NCBI GenBank assembly: GCA_900554495.1
Contig: USHR01000130.1
Coordinates: 1-5,256, forward strand
Length of the DNA: 5,256 bases
Origin: an uncultured Collinsella sp.
GTDB lineage: Bacteria > Actinomycetota > Coriobacteriia > Coriobacteriales > Coriobacteriaceae
Direction: 5' to 3'
Position 1 is the stretch's first letter. Every line of letters begins with the position of its first letter. The notes under the pieces are model-generated. The model had not been told where the DNA came from, did no database searches, and was given only the letters and a program-made list of their open reading frames with translations. The translations under genes were made by a program, and so were the position numbers. This document shows, piece after piece, positions 1-4,429 of this stretch.

Positions 1-9
1 GAACTTCAT
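1..9 (-). CDS. dnaN: DNA polymerase III beta sliding clamp, first three codons (partial)
   Basis: Only ATG-AAG-TTC (Met-Lys-Phe) lies in the window, and the rest runs off the left edge. A ribosome binding site GAAAGG on the minus strand (positions 19-24) sits 9 bases before the ATG. Met-Lys-Phe is a common beginning for beta clamps, and dnaN normally follows dnaA in the same direction, as here. The product would be the ring that holds the replicative polymerase on DNA. The identification rests on gene order plus these three codons. If it is not dnaN, this is simply a well-placed start codon. Confidence 0.62.
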
Positions 10-56
10 CTTTTAATACCTTTCTATAGATATAAATATCTTAATAATAGTAATAG
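10..56. other. AT-rich DNA unwinding element
   Basis: This tract is almost entirely A and T, in sharp contrast to the GC-rich genes around it, and includes ATAGATATAAATATCTTAAT. It lies on the far side of the DnaA-trio from the DnaA boxes, where the first melting occurs in origins of this type. It also serves as the untranslated leader of dnaN on the minus strand, containing that gene's ribosome binding site. A dnaN promoter may overlap it, but I see no convincing -35/-10 pair. Confidence 0.68.
42..56 (+). other. DnaA-trio element (five triplets)
   Basis: The plus strand reads TAA TAA TAG TAA TAG, which is five consecutive matches to 3'-(G/A)AT-5' when read 3' to 5'. In B. subtilis such trios bind DnaA on single-stranded DNA and extend the filament away from the boxes into the unwinding element. 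The polarity here is right: reading the trio strand 3' to 5' leads left, from the boxes at 69 and beyond into the AT-rich tract. Five uninterrupted triplets directly beside such a tract is unlikely to be chance. Confidence 0.72.
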
Positions 57-141
57 CACTGACGAAACTGTTGATTACTCCCAAAGACGCAGGTCAGACC
101 CAGAAAGAGAATCGACAGCAGCCTGTGTGCAACAGGGGTGG

Positions 142-150
142 TTTTCCACG
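142..150 (+). promoter_or_regulatory. DnaA-box-like site in a broader palindrome
   Basis: TTTTCCACG matches the classical box TTWTNCACA at 8 of 9 positions. It lies within GGTTTTCCACGTTCAAAACC (140-159), a 20-base palindrome with 8 of 10 base pairs matched around a central ACGT, which also faintly resembles a parS site. Binding by DnaA is the simpler reading given the neighbouring boxes. Confidence 0.45.
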
Positions 151-223
151 TTCAAAACCTGCGCAAAACTTTTCATCACCGCGGGTTGGGTTTTAGACAC
201 CTTATGCCCGTGGTTTCGACAAG

Positions 224-232
224 TTTTCAACA
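224..232 (+). promoter_or_regulatory. DnaA box, perfect local consensus
   Basis: TTTTCAACA, within the 12-mer GTTTTCAACAGG (223-234). The same 12-mer occurs as its reverse complement at 3476-3487 on the other side of dnaA. It lies just past the dnaA stop codon. Four perfect copies of this 9-mer occur in the window, against roughly 0.04 expected for a specified 9-mer on both strands. Confidence 0.72.
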
Positions 233-247
233 GGTGTCTCTATTTCC

Positions 248-1972
248 CTACGAGCGCAGTGTAATTTTATCGCGCAGCGACTTGAGGTCTTCGGTGACGG
301 TGCGGTCTTCCTGGATCATCTTCTGGACCTTTTTGTAGCTCGTGCTGACGGTCGAGTGGTTGCGGTTGCCAAATTCGGCGCCCACCGCCGTGGTCGTCAT
401 TTCGCACATCTCGATGGCCAGGTAGATAGCGATATGGCGTGCTTTGGCGATATTGGCGTTGCGACGCGGGCCGATGAGCTCCTCGTGCGTCACGCCGTAC
501 TGCTCTTCGATGACGGACTGAACCGTCTGGACGTTAATCTTTTTGGCCGATGTGTCGAAGTACTGGCTGGCGATGGCGTCGATATCGTCAAAGGTGAGCT
601 CCCCGCCCTCGCGCTCACGGTCGCCCGCCTCGCCGGCGCAGCGCTCGCAAAAGCTCTCGAGTTCGCGGATGTTGGTGCCCGAGACCTCGGCCATGTGTTT
701 AAAGTGCTCGTCGGTCAGGTGTCCGCCGTCGCCCCCATAGGCCGCCAGCAGTGAGTCGTCGCCCGCCTCGGGAGCGGCGACGATGGTGTTCTCGTAATAG
801 CGCTGCAAGATCTTGTATTTCATCTCGTAGCTGGGCTCTGCGACCAGGCAGAGCATTCCGGCGTTGAAGCGGCTGGTCAGACGCTCGTCCATGCTCAGGT
901 CCTTGGGGGCGCGGTCTGCCGCGATGACGACCTTCTTGTTGTTGCGGATGAACTCGTCCATGAGCTGGAAAAAGTAGTCCACACTCGCGCGCTTGCCGAT
1001 GATGTTTTGGATGTCATCGATGATGAGCACGTCCACGCCGTGGTACGCCTGCATGATGGGGGCGTTGCTCTTCTTTTGACGGTCGAACTCGGTCATCAGG
1101 TCGTCCAGATATGCCTGGGAGTTGGCATACTTGACCTTGATCTCGGGCGACTTCTCGGCGAGCTCGTTTTTGATGGCGAGCAGCAGATGGGTCTTGCCCA
1201 GCCCCGATTTGCCATAGATGAACAGGGATGTGCATGTGCCGCGCTCGTCCGCGAGGGCGGCAAACTTGAGTGCCGAGCGATAGGCATGGCTGTTCTCGGG
1301 GCCGTAGACAAAGTTCTCAAAGGTAAATTTTGAGTTCGCGGCGAGCGGGGCTCCATCCGTATTCTGCTCGGCCGGCACGGTCGGTGCTGGCATGGGTGAA
1401 GCGGGGGCCGCAGCTTGCGTGGATTTAGTCGGCGCTCCGCCCTTCATCTGGTTCATCATGCGACGAAAATCGTCGGCCGAGAGCGTGTTCTTGATTGCAA
1501 TGCCCGAATCCGCGCCCGCCGCTGCGTCGTGAGCGATGGGCATGTGCGTGACGGGTGCGTTCGTTGACGTCGCCGCCGCGCTCGTCAACGGTGCCATTGT
1601 TTCACGGGAAACATCGCTGTGCTGGTGCTCGATTGTCGGCACAGCGCCTGCGGAGGCCGGCACCGCCGGGGAAGCAGCGGGAGCCGTGGCGGGCGCCGTG
1701 GCGGCAGCGGATTCCGTCGCGGCGCCTTGCGGTGCCACGATGTCGAGAGCAATCGGTGCAAAGGCGATTTCTTCCAGATAGGCCTCAATAGTCGGCTGAT
1801 GCTTTTTGAGCTGCGCGATGGCAAAGCGCGAGGGGGCCTCGATCGTGAGCGTATCTTCGGTCAGGCTTATGGCGCGCGATTGCCCCAGCATGTTGATGAG
1901 GCGTGCATCTTGGCCGTCGCGCTGGCAAAAGGCGATGGCATCCCCCAGGATGATGCTTGCTTCCTCGTCCAC
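248..1972 (-). CDS. dnaA: Chromosomal replication initiator DnaA
   Basis: AAA+ protein that binds DnaA boxes and opens the origin. It has 574 residues, longer than most DnaA proteins. Domain I (about 1-80) is the interaction domain. Domain II (about 81-213) is a long Ala/Pro-rich, probably disordered linker. Domain III follows with Walker A GKSGLGKTH (254-262), Walker B LIIDD (316-320), sensor I around AADR (351-354), the arginine finger in SRF (R368) and sensor II in NIREL (R436). The lid region has an acidic, Gly-rich insertion (about 398-420). Domain IV (about 480-574) carries the DNA-binding signature as GNRNHSTV (535-542) instead of the usual GGRDHTTV, with T527/T528 in place of the Leu-Pro pair. 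The start is GTG, supported by GGGAGAG a few bases upstream. It lies 15 bases after the upstream ATPase gene, so the two are probably one operon, and boxes upstream of that operon suggest autoregulation. Confidence 0.98.
   Translation of the reverse strand: MDEEASIILGDAIAFCQRDGQDARLINMLGQSRAISLTEDTLTIEAPSRFAIAQLKKHQPTIEAYLEEIAFAPIALDIVAPQGAATESAAATAPATAPAASPAVPASAGAVPTIEHQHSDVSRETMAPLTSAAATSTNAPVTHMPIAHDAAAGADSGIAIKNTLSADDFRRMMNQMKGGAPTKSTQAAAPASPMPAPTVPAEQNTDGAPLAANSKFTFENFVYGPENSHAYRSALKFAALADERGTCTSLFIYGKSGLGKTHLLLAIKNELAEKSPEIKVKYANSQAYLDDLMTEFDRQKKSNAPIMQAYHGVDVLIIDDIQNIIGKRASVDYFFQLMDEFIRNNKKVVIAADRAPKDLSMDERLTSRFNAGMLCLVAEPSYEMKYKILQRYYENTIVAAPEAGDDSLLAAYGGDGGHLTDEHFKHMAEVSGTNIRELESFCERCAGEAGDREREGGELTFDDIDAIASQYFDTSAKKINVQTVQSVIEEQYGVTHEELIGPRRNANIAKARHIAIYLAIEMCEMTTTAVGAEFGNRNHSTVSTSYKKVQKMIQEDRTVTEDLKSLRDKITLRS
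1598..1613. promoter_or_regulatory. parS: parS-like ParB binding site inside dnaA
   Basis: TGTTTCACGGGAAACA differs at one position from the symmetric ParB (Spo0J) site TGTTTCACGTGAAACA. It falls in codons for DnaA residues about 121-126, inside the disordered linker where the amino acid sequence is little constrained, so a DNA site could be kept there. parS sites cluster near bacterial origins and nucleate ParB spreading and SMC loading. The single mismatch is next to the central CG and makes the palindrome imperfect, so affinity may be reduced. Confidence 0.7.
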
Positions 1973-1987
1973 TGTCTCTCCCGTTCT

Positions 1988-3340
1988 TTAGCTCTGAGCT
2001 CGCACGCGAGCGGCGCCGAGTTCGGTCAGATGGTATTTCTGGCCATGCTTGATGACCAAGCCGGCCTGCGCCAAGTCATTGAGCGTGCGTGACCAAGTGG
2101 GGGCCGAGTTTCCAAACGCCCTCGCAAGATCGGTTGCGCCGCACGCTTGATTTTGCGCCAGATAGCCCAGCGCGGCGTTGCCGCGATCGCTTACGAACAC
2201 GTCCGGTTGTGGCTGTGCATACTGATTTACTGCATTAGGATACATCATTTGAGCTGCTGGTTGTTGAGAACTCTGCGTCGGCGGCATTTGCTGTTGAAAA
2301 CTTTGAGGCCACTGTTGGTAAGGCTGCGGAGGCGTCTGCTGGGCCCAGGGGTTGTACTGCTGCTGCGGCATCTGCTGGTACGGCTGCTGATATCCCTGCT
2401 GGTACTGCTGCGGGAACTGCTGGCCATACCCCAGTGGCGGCATCTGCTGATATGGATATCCCTGTTGGTACGGCTGATAGCCCATTTGCTGGCCACCCGG
2501 CGCCCCCGTCGCCTGCTGCATTGCTGCTGCATCCTGATCAGCCAGCGGCATGGCCTCTGGCATGTTTGGCGGCATCGACATAGATGCCGCCTGGGGTTCT
2601 TGTGTGGGAAGCATTCCGGGCTGCTGCATCTGTCCCACGGGGGGCTGCATCTGCTGCGTTGCCACGGGCTGCTGCGCAAACGCTCCCGGCAGGGGATATG
2701 TGGGCTGCTCCGTCTCGGGCCGCACGGCAGCGCCGCGTCCGCCGGCACGCTCGATTTCCTGCACGCGTTTAGGGTTCAGGCTTACCGTAACCACGGTGCC
2801 GTTGCCCATGTTGTCCTCGATGGATACGGCACCGCCGGCGTTTTCCAAATACTCCTGCACCATGGGAAACCCTGCTCCGGTTCCACGGATATAGCGCTTC
2901 ATCTTGCTGTTTGCGCTGGTAACGCCAAAGTCGAAAGCACGTTCCTTGTCGTCGATGCCGGGTCCTTGGTCAGCAAAGCGGATGGTGTCTCCGCCGTCCA
3001 GAATCGAGATGATGGGCTCGGCAAAGTGTGCGTGGATAAAGTTTTCGACAATCTCGCGGATGACCATGAGCGAGATATGGCCACCTTGTTCTTTCATGCA
3101 CTGGTAGACGGTGTTGGTCGTCTCTTCCAAATACGTGCGGACATCTTGCGGATCAATGACGATCACCCGCGGTGTCGACAGCATGTCGTCATAGACGGCG
3201 ATGCGCGCGGCGTACATGGCTTTTGGCGCCTGCGTGGTCGTCTGCTCGCCTTCCGCACGCTCTTCGCGCACGCCGGTGATGTGCTCGTTGCCGGGTGCCG
3301 GGTCTCCGGAATCGACCATGGTGTAAAAGTCGTCAGACAT
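1988..3340 (-). CDS. GHKL ATPase with Gln-rich prion-like region and C-terminal winged helix, function unknown
   Basis: I recognise the domains but not the protein. It has 450 residues. The acidic N-terminus (1-58) has no histidine-kinase dimerisation domain. Residues about 60-190 form a Bergerat-fold ATPase: N-box with E96, N100 and H103 (EIVENFIHA), G1 box DQGPG (124-128), G2 box GTGAG (153-157) and GNGT (179-182), all intact. The nearest known style is the SpoIIAB/RsbW anti-sigma kinase family. Residues about 200-283 are Met/Pro/Gln/Ala-rich, 284-379 are strongly Gln/Tyr/Pro-rich, and 380-450 look like a winged helix with a basic C-terminal turn. There is no membrane segment or signal peptide, so it is probably cytoplasmic and DNA-binding. 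The ATG at 3340 has only a weak ribosome binding site. It ends 15 bases before dnaA, and box-like sites lie just upstream. I infer a regulator linked to initiation or expression at the origin. Confidence 0.88.
   Translation of the reverse strand: MSDDFYTMVDSGDPAPGNEHITGVREERAEGEQTTTQAPKAMYAARIAVYDDMLSTPRVIVIDPQDVRTYLEETTNTVYQCMKEQGGHISLMVIREIVENFIHAHFAEPIISILDGGDTIRFADQGPGIDDKERAFDFGVTSANSKMKRYIRGTGAGFPMVQEYLENAGGAVSIEDNMGNGTVVTVSLNPKRVQEIERAGGRGAAVRPETEQPTYPLPGAFAQQPVATQQMQPPVGQMQQPGMLPTQEPQAASMSMPPNMPEAMPLADQDAAAMQQATGAPGGQQMGYQPYQQGYPYQQMPPLGYGQQFPQQYQQGYQQPYQQMPQQQYNPWAQQTPPQPYQQWPQSFQQQMPPTQSSQQPAAQMMYPNAVNQYAQPQPDVFVSDRGNAALGYLAQNQACGATDLARAFGNSAPTWSRTLNDLAQAGLVIKHGQKYHLTELGAARVRAQS
2262..2270 (-). 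promoter_or_regulatory. Intragenic DnaA-box-like site
   Basis: On the plus strand this reads TGTTGAGAA, 8 of 9 matches to the local box. The 11-mer TGTTGAGAACT (2262-2272) is repeated as its reverse complement at 3453-3463 in the operon's upstream region, so the same variant is used in both places. It lies inside the Gln-rich coding segment and could be coincidental. Confidence 0.35.
2292..2300 (-). promoter_or_regulatory. Intragenic perfect DnaA box
   Basis: On the plus strand this reads TGTTGAAAA, the exact local consensus, 30 bases from the variant site at 2262. The 14-mer TGTTGAAAACTTTG (2292-2305) is also present at 3425-3438 upstream of the operon. Here it codes for part of a Ser-Phe-Gln-Gln run, so codon constraint may explain some of the match. 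Confidence 0.42.
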
Positions 3341-3424
3341 GCCGCTCGCAATCTTTCAAAAGGTTTCGAACAAATAGTAGCTCACCGTGCAACGTTTCTC
3401 ATCTTTCGACAACTTTTCAAAACT

Positions 3425-3433
3425 TGTTGAAAA
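3425..3433 (-). promoter_or_regulatory. DnaA box, perfect local consensus
   Basis: TGTTGAAAA on the plus strand, followed by CTTTG as in the intragenic copy at 2292. It faces the near-match TTTTCAAAA at 3414-3422 in inverted orientation. Confidence 0.68.
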
Positions 3434-3477
3434 CTTTGGAAAACGGGTGAAAAGTTCTCAACATTGCCAACATGACC

Positions 3478-3486
3478 TGTTGAAAA
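3478..3486 (-). promoter_or_regulatory. DnaA box, perfect local consensus
   Basis: TGTTGAAAA within CCTGTTGAAAAC (3476-3487), the exact reverse complement of the 12-mer at 223-234 beyond the other end of dnaA. It is the box closest to the rpmH promoter in this cluster. Confidence 0.7.
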
Positions 3487-3503
3487 CTCGATGAAATATC
3501 GTG

Positions 3504-3570
3504 AAAGGTTGCCATGAGGCGCAAATTTCGGTTGTGCTTATGGGGGAACCGTGTGAACTGCGCAACCTTT
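3504..3570. repeat. Inverted repeat with 9-bp arms upstream of the rpmH promoter
   Basis: AAAGGTTGC (3504-3512) and GCAACCTTT (3562-3570) are perfect inverted copies separated by 49 bases. They lie between the DnaA-box cluster and the rpmH -35 element. The spacing is too long for a typical RNA hairpin and could suit two half-sites for a DNA-binding protein. No function is known to me, and it could be chance. Confidence 0.4.
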
Positions 3571-3583
3571 TACCTTTGATTTC

Positions 3584-3613
3584 TTGACATTTGAACATTG
3601 ATTTCCCTACAAT
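3584..3613 (+). promoter_or_regulatory. rpmH operon promoter
   Basis: A perfect -35 TTGACA (3584-3589) and a -10 TACAAT (3608-3613, 5 of 6 matches) are separated by 18 bases, typical of a strong housekeeping sigma factor promoter. Transcription would begin near 3620, giving a leader of about 66 bases before rpmH. It drives the rightward rpmH-rnpA-yidD-yidC group, since no other promoter is obvious between those genes. Confidence 0.82.
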
Positions 3614-3639
3614 CTTCAAGCTCACGTGTCTATATCTGC

Positions 3640-3657
3640 GTCCGCGTCCCCGCGGAC
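3640..3657 (+). other. GC-rich hairpin in the rpmH leader
   Basis: GTCCGCG (3640-3646) pairs perfectly with CGCGGAC (3651-3657) around the four-base loop TCCC. It lies inside the predicted leader, about 20 bases after the likely transcription start and 14 bases before the rpmH ribosome binding site. No T-run follows, so it is not an intrinsic terminator. It may stabilise the message or serve regulation. Confidence 0.5.
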
Positions 3658-3671
3658 ACTCGAAATGCAGC

Positions 3672-3677
3672 AGGAGG
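3672..3677 (+). promoter_or_regulatory. rpmH ribosome binding site
   Basis: A perfect AGGAGG with 8 bases to the ATG at 3686. It decides the rpmH start: an in-frame ATG at 3626 would add 20 residues unlike L34 and has no such site. Confidence 0.88.
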
Positions 3678-3685
3678 AACTTAAG

Positions 3686-3820
3686 ATGAAGCGTACGTAT
3701 CAGCCTAATAAGCGTAAGCGTGCCAAGACCCATGGCTTCCGTGCCCGTATGGCCACTAAGGGTGGTCGTGCCGTGCTCGCCCGTCGTCGCGCCAAGGGCC
3801 GCAAGCGTCTCACTGTCTAG
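3686..3820 (+). CDS. rpmH: 50S ribosomal protein L34 (bL34)
   Basis: Small, very basic protein of the large ribosomal subunit that packs among the helices of 23S rRNA. The 44 residues show the full family pattern: MKRTYQPNKRKRAKTHGFRA at the start, then MATKGGRAVLARRRAKGRKRL. The length is exactly normal. It is the first gene of the rightward origin-proximal cluster, with its own strong promoter and ribosome binding site, and is followed 20 bases later by rnpA. The neighbouring rpmH-rnpA pair is conserved across most bacteria. Confidence 0.98.
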   Translation: MKRTYQPNKRKRAKTHGFRARMATKGGRAVLARRRAKGRKRLTV

Positions 3821-3840
3821 CAGCGATACACACATCTCGC

Positions 3841-4179
3841 ATGAAGACTATTAAGTCTCGGCAAGATTTCGAGCATGTGTTCAGTCAGGGGCGTCGTTTC
3901 AATCACCCTCTGATTCGAATGACCATATGTGAATCGGTTGGCGAAGGCGACTCCGGAAGGGTCGCCTTCGTTGGTGCTAAACGACTCGGTTGTGCTGTGG
4001 TGCGCAACCGATCTAAGCGTGTGATGCGCGAGGCCGCCCGCAGCTGTGGATTTCCCGTTGCGGGTTATGACATCATCTTGTTCGCGACTCCCAAGACGAG
4101 GGTTTCCTCGCCGCAGGAGATGGACAAGGCGTTGCGTTCGCTTATGAAGCGCGCCGGCGTTGCCGGGGAGGAGCGATGA
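3841..4179 (+). CDS. rnpA: Ribonuclease P protein component
   Basis: Protein subunit of RNase P, which binds the catalytic RNA and helps it cleave 5' leaders from pre-tRNAs. The 112 residues are near family length. The N-terminal pattern IKSRQDFEHVFSQGRRF (4-20) and the signature AVVRNRSKRVMRE (52-64, with the RNR motif at 55-57) are clear. YDIILFATP (76-84) forms the later core strand. The start at 3841 fits the family N-terminus, but the 20 bases between rpmH and this ATG contain no recognisable ribosome binding site, so translation may depend on ribosomes finishing rpmH. The stop TGA overlaps the yidD ATG (ATGA at 4176-4179), which also suggests coupling. Confidence 0.97.
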   Translation: MKTIKSRQDFEHVFSQGRRFNHPLIRMTICESVGEGDSGRVAFVGAKRLGCAVVRNRSKRVMREAARSCGFPVAGYDIILFATPKTRVSSPQEMDKALRSLMKRAGVAGEER

Positions 4180-4400
4180 GCAATCACGTTTTGCGACGTG
4201 TTGCCATCGCTCCTATTCGCATATATCAACAGGTTATTTCGCCCTTATTGCCTGACGCCTGCATTTATTACCCAACGTGCTCGCAATACGCCATCCAGGC
4301 GATTGAGAAGCACGGTGTTTTGAGAGGCTGCTGGCTTGCCGTGAGGCGCATCGCTCGTTGCAATCCCCTGCACGTCGGCGGTTATGACCCTGTGCCCTAG
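4176..4400 (+). CDS. yidD: Membrane protein insertion efficiency factor YidD
   Basis: Small inner-membrane-associated protein that assists YidC-dependent membrane protein insertion. The 74 residues show the family landmarks: an amphipathic N-terminal segment (about 5-24), PTCSQYA (33-39), HGVLRGCWLA (46-55), RCNP (61-64) and the terminal GGYDPVP (68-74). C35, C52 and C62 are retained. It overlaps the rnpA stop by four bases and precedes yidC, the usual order rpmH-rnpA-yidD-yidC. It ends directly at the conserved DPVP motif with no extended tail. Confidence 0.96.
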   Translation: MSNHVLRRVAIAPIRIYQQVISPLLPDACIYYPTCSQYAIQAIEKHGVLRGCWLAVRRIARCNPLHVGGYDPVP

Positions 4401-4407
4401 CGGGCAC
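4392..4407 (+). other. Small hairpin around the yidD stop codon
   Basis: GTGCCC (4392-4397) pairs with GGGCAC (4402-4407), and the yidD TAG stop lies in the four-base loop. No T-run follows and the yidC ribosome binding site begins 8 bases later, so it is not a terminator. It may only weakly affect yidD-yidC coupling. Confidence 0.35.
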
Positions 4408-4429
4408 TCGCTATCGGAGGAAAACTTAC

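Larger units (their letters stand above)
10..247. other. oriC: Origin of replication (oriC), dnaA-dnaN intergenic part
   Basis: This gene-free stretch between dnaA and dnaN has the layout of a basal unwinding system. From left to right there is an AT-rich tract (10-56), DnaA-trio triplets (42-56), a short mixed spacer (57-68), a degenerate reverse box TGTTGATTA (69-77), and then forward DnaA-box-like 9-mers. These are TTTTCCACG (142-150), TTTTCATCA (170-178), TTTTAGACA (191-199), GTTTCGACA (213-221) and the perfect TTTTCAACA (224-232). The order box, spacer, trio, AT-rich tract matches the B. subtilis origin read from the opposite side. Box assignments with 7/9 matches are weak individually. 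I infer that strand opening happens here and that DnaA loads from the right. Confidence 0.8.
2204..2491 (-). repeat. Low-complexity Gln/Tyr/Pro-rich coding repeat
   Basis: These bases code for residues 284-379 of the ATPase protein. About 36 of the 96 residues are Gln, 18 are Pro and 12 are Tyr, in irregular units such as QPYQQGYPYQQM and QQGYQQPYQQMPQQ. At the DNA level it appears as imperfect repeats of CTGCTGGTA-type triplets on the plus strand. The composition is that of prion-like, phase-separating segments. The repeats are degenerate, so repeat-number variation between strains is possible but not shown. Confidence 0.85.
3353..3487. other. DnaA-box cluster upstream of the dnaA operon (second origin part)
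   Basis: This stretch holds two perfect boxes (TGTTGAAAA at 3425-3433 and 3478-3486) and several near matches. The near matches are TTTTCAAAA (3414-3422, 8/9), TTCTCAACA (3455-3463, 8/9), CTTTCGACA (3403-3411, 7/9), TTTGGAAAA (3435-3443, 7/9) and GGGTGAAAA (3445-3453, 7/9). TTTTCAA (3414-3420) and TTGAAAA (3427-3433) form an inverted pair. The cluster is just upstream of the ATPase-dnaA operon, so it can serve both as a DnaA reservoir or origin half and as an autoregulatory operator. There is no AT-rich tract with trios here, so unwinding more likely occurs at the dnaN side. Confidence 0.75.

Noticed and set aside
3375..3380. TAGTAG upstream of the ATPase gene as a second DnaA-trio
   Set aside because: Only two triplets, without an adjacent AT-rich tract. 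The five-triplet run at 42-56 is a far better candidate.
3376..3381. TACTAT on the minus strand as the -10 of the dnaA-operon promoter
   Set aside because: Only 4 of 6 matches and no acceptable -35 at 16-18 bases. A promoter must exist nearby, but I could not place it.
2147..3430. Long plus-strand reading frame opposite the ATPase gene
   Set aside because: Its product is an Arg/Leu/His-rich mirror of the Gln-rich repeats with no domain. The minus-strand frame has an intact GHKL domain.
3626..3685. N-terminal extension of L34 from the ATG at 3626
   Set aside because: The extension has no similarity to L34, lies over the leader hairpin, and has no ribosome binding site, whereas 3686 has a perfect one.
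3458..3835. 125-residue minus-strand frame across rpmH and its promoter
   Set aside because: It is antisense to L34 and runs through the promoter and DnaA-box region. No protein family is recognisable.
4392..4407. Hairpin at the yidD end as an intrinsic terminator
   Set aside because: Six-pair stem with no following T-run, immediately before the yidC ribosome binding site.
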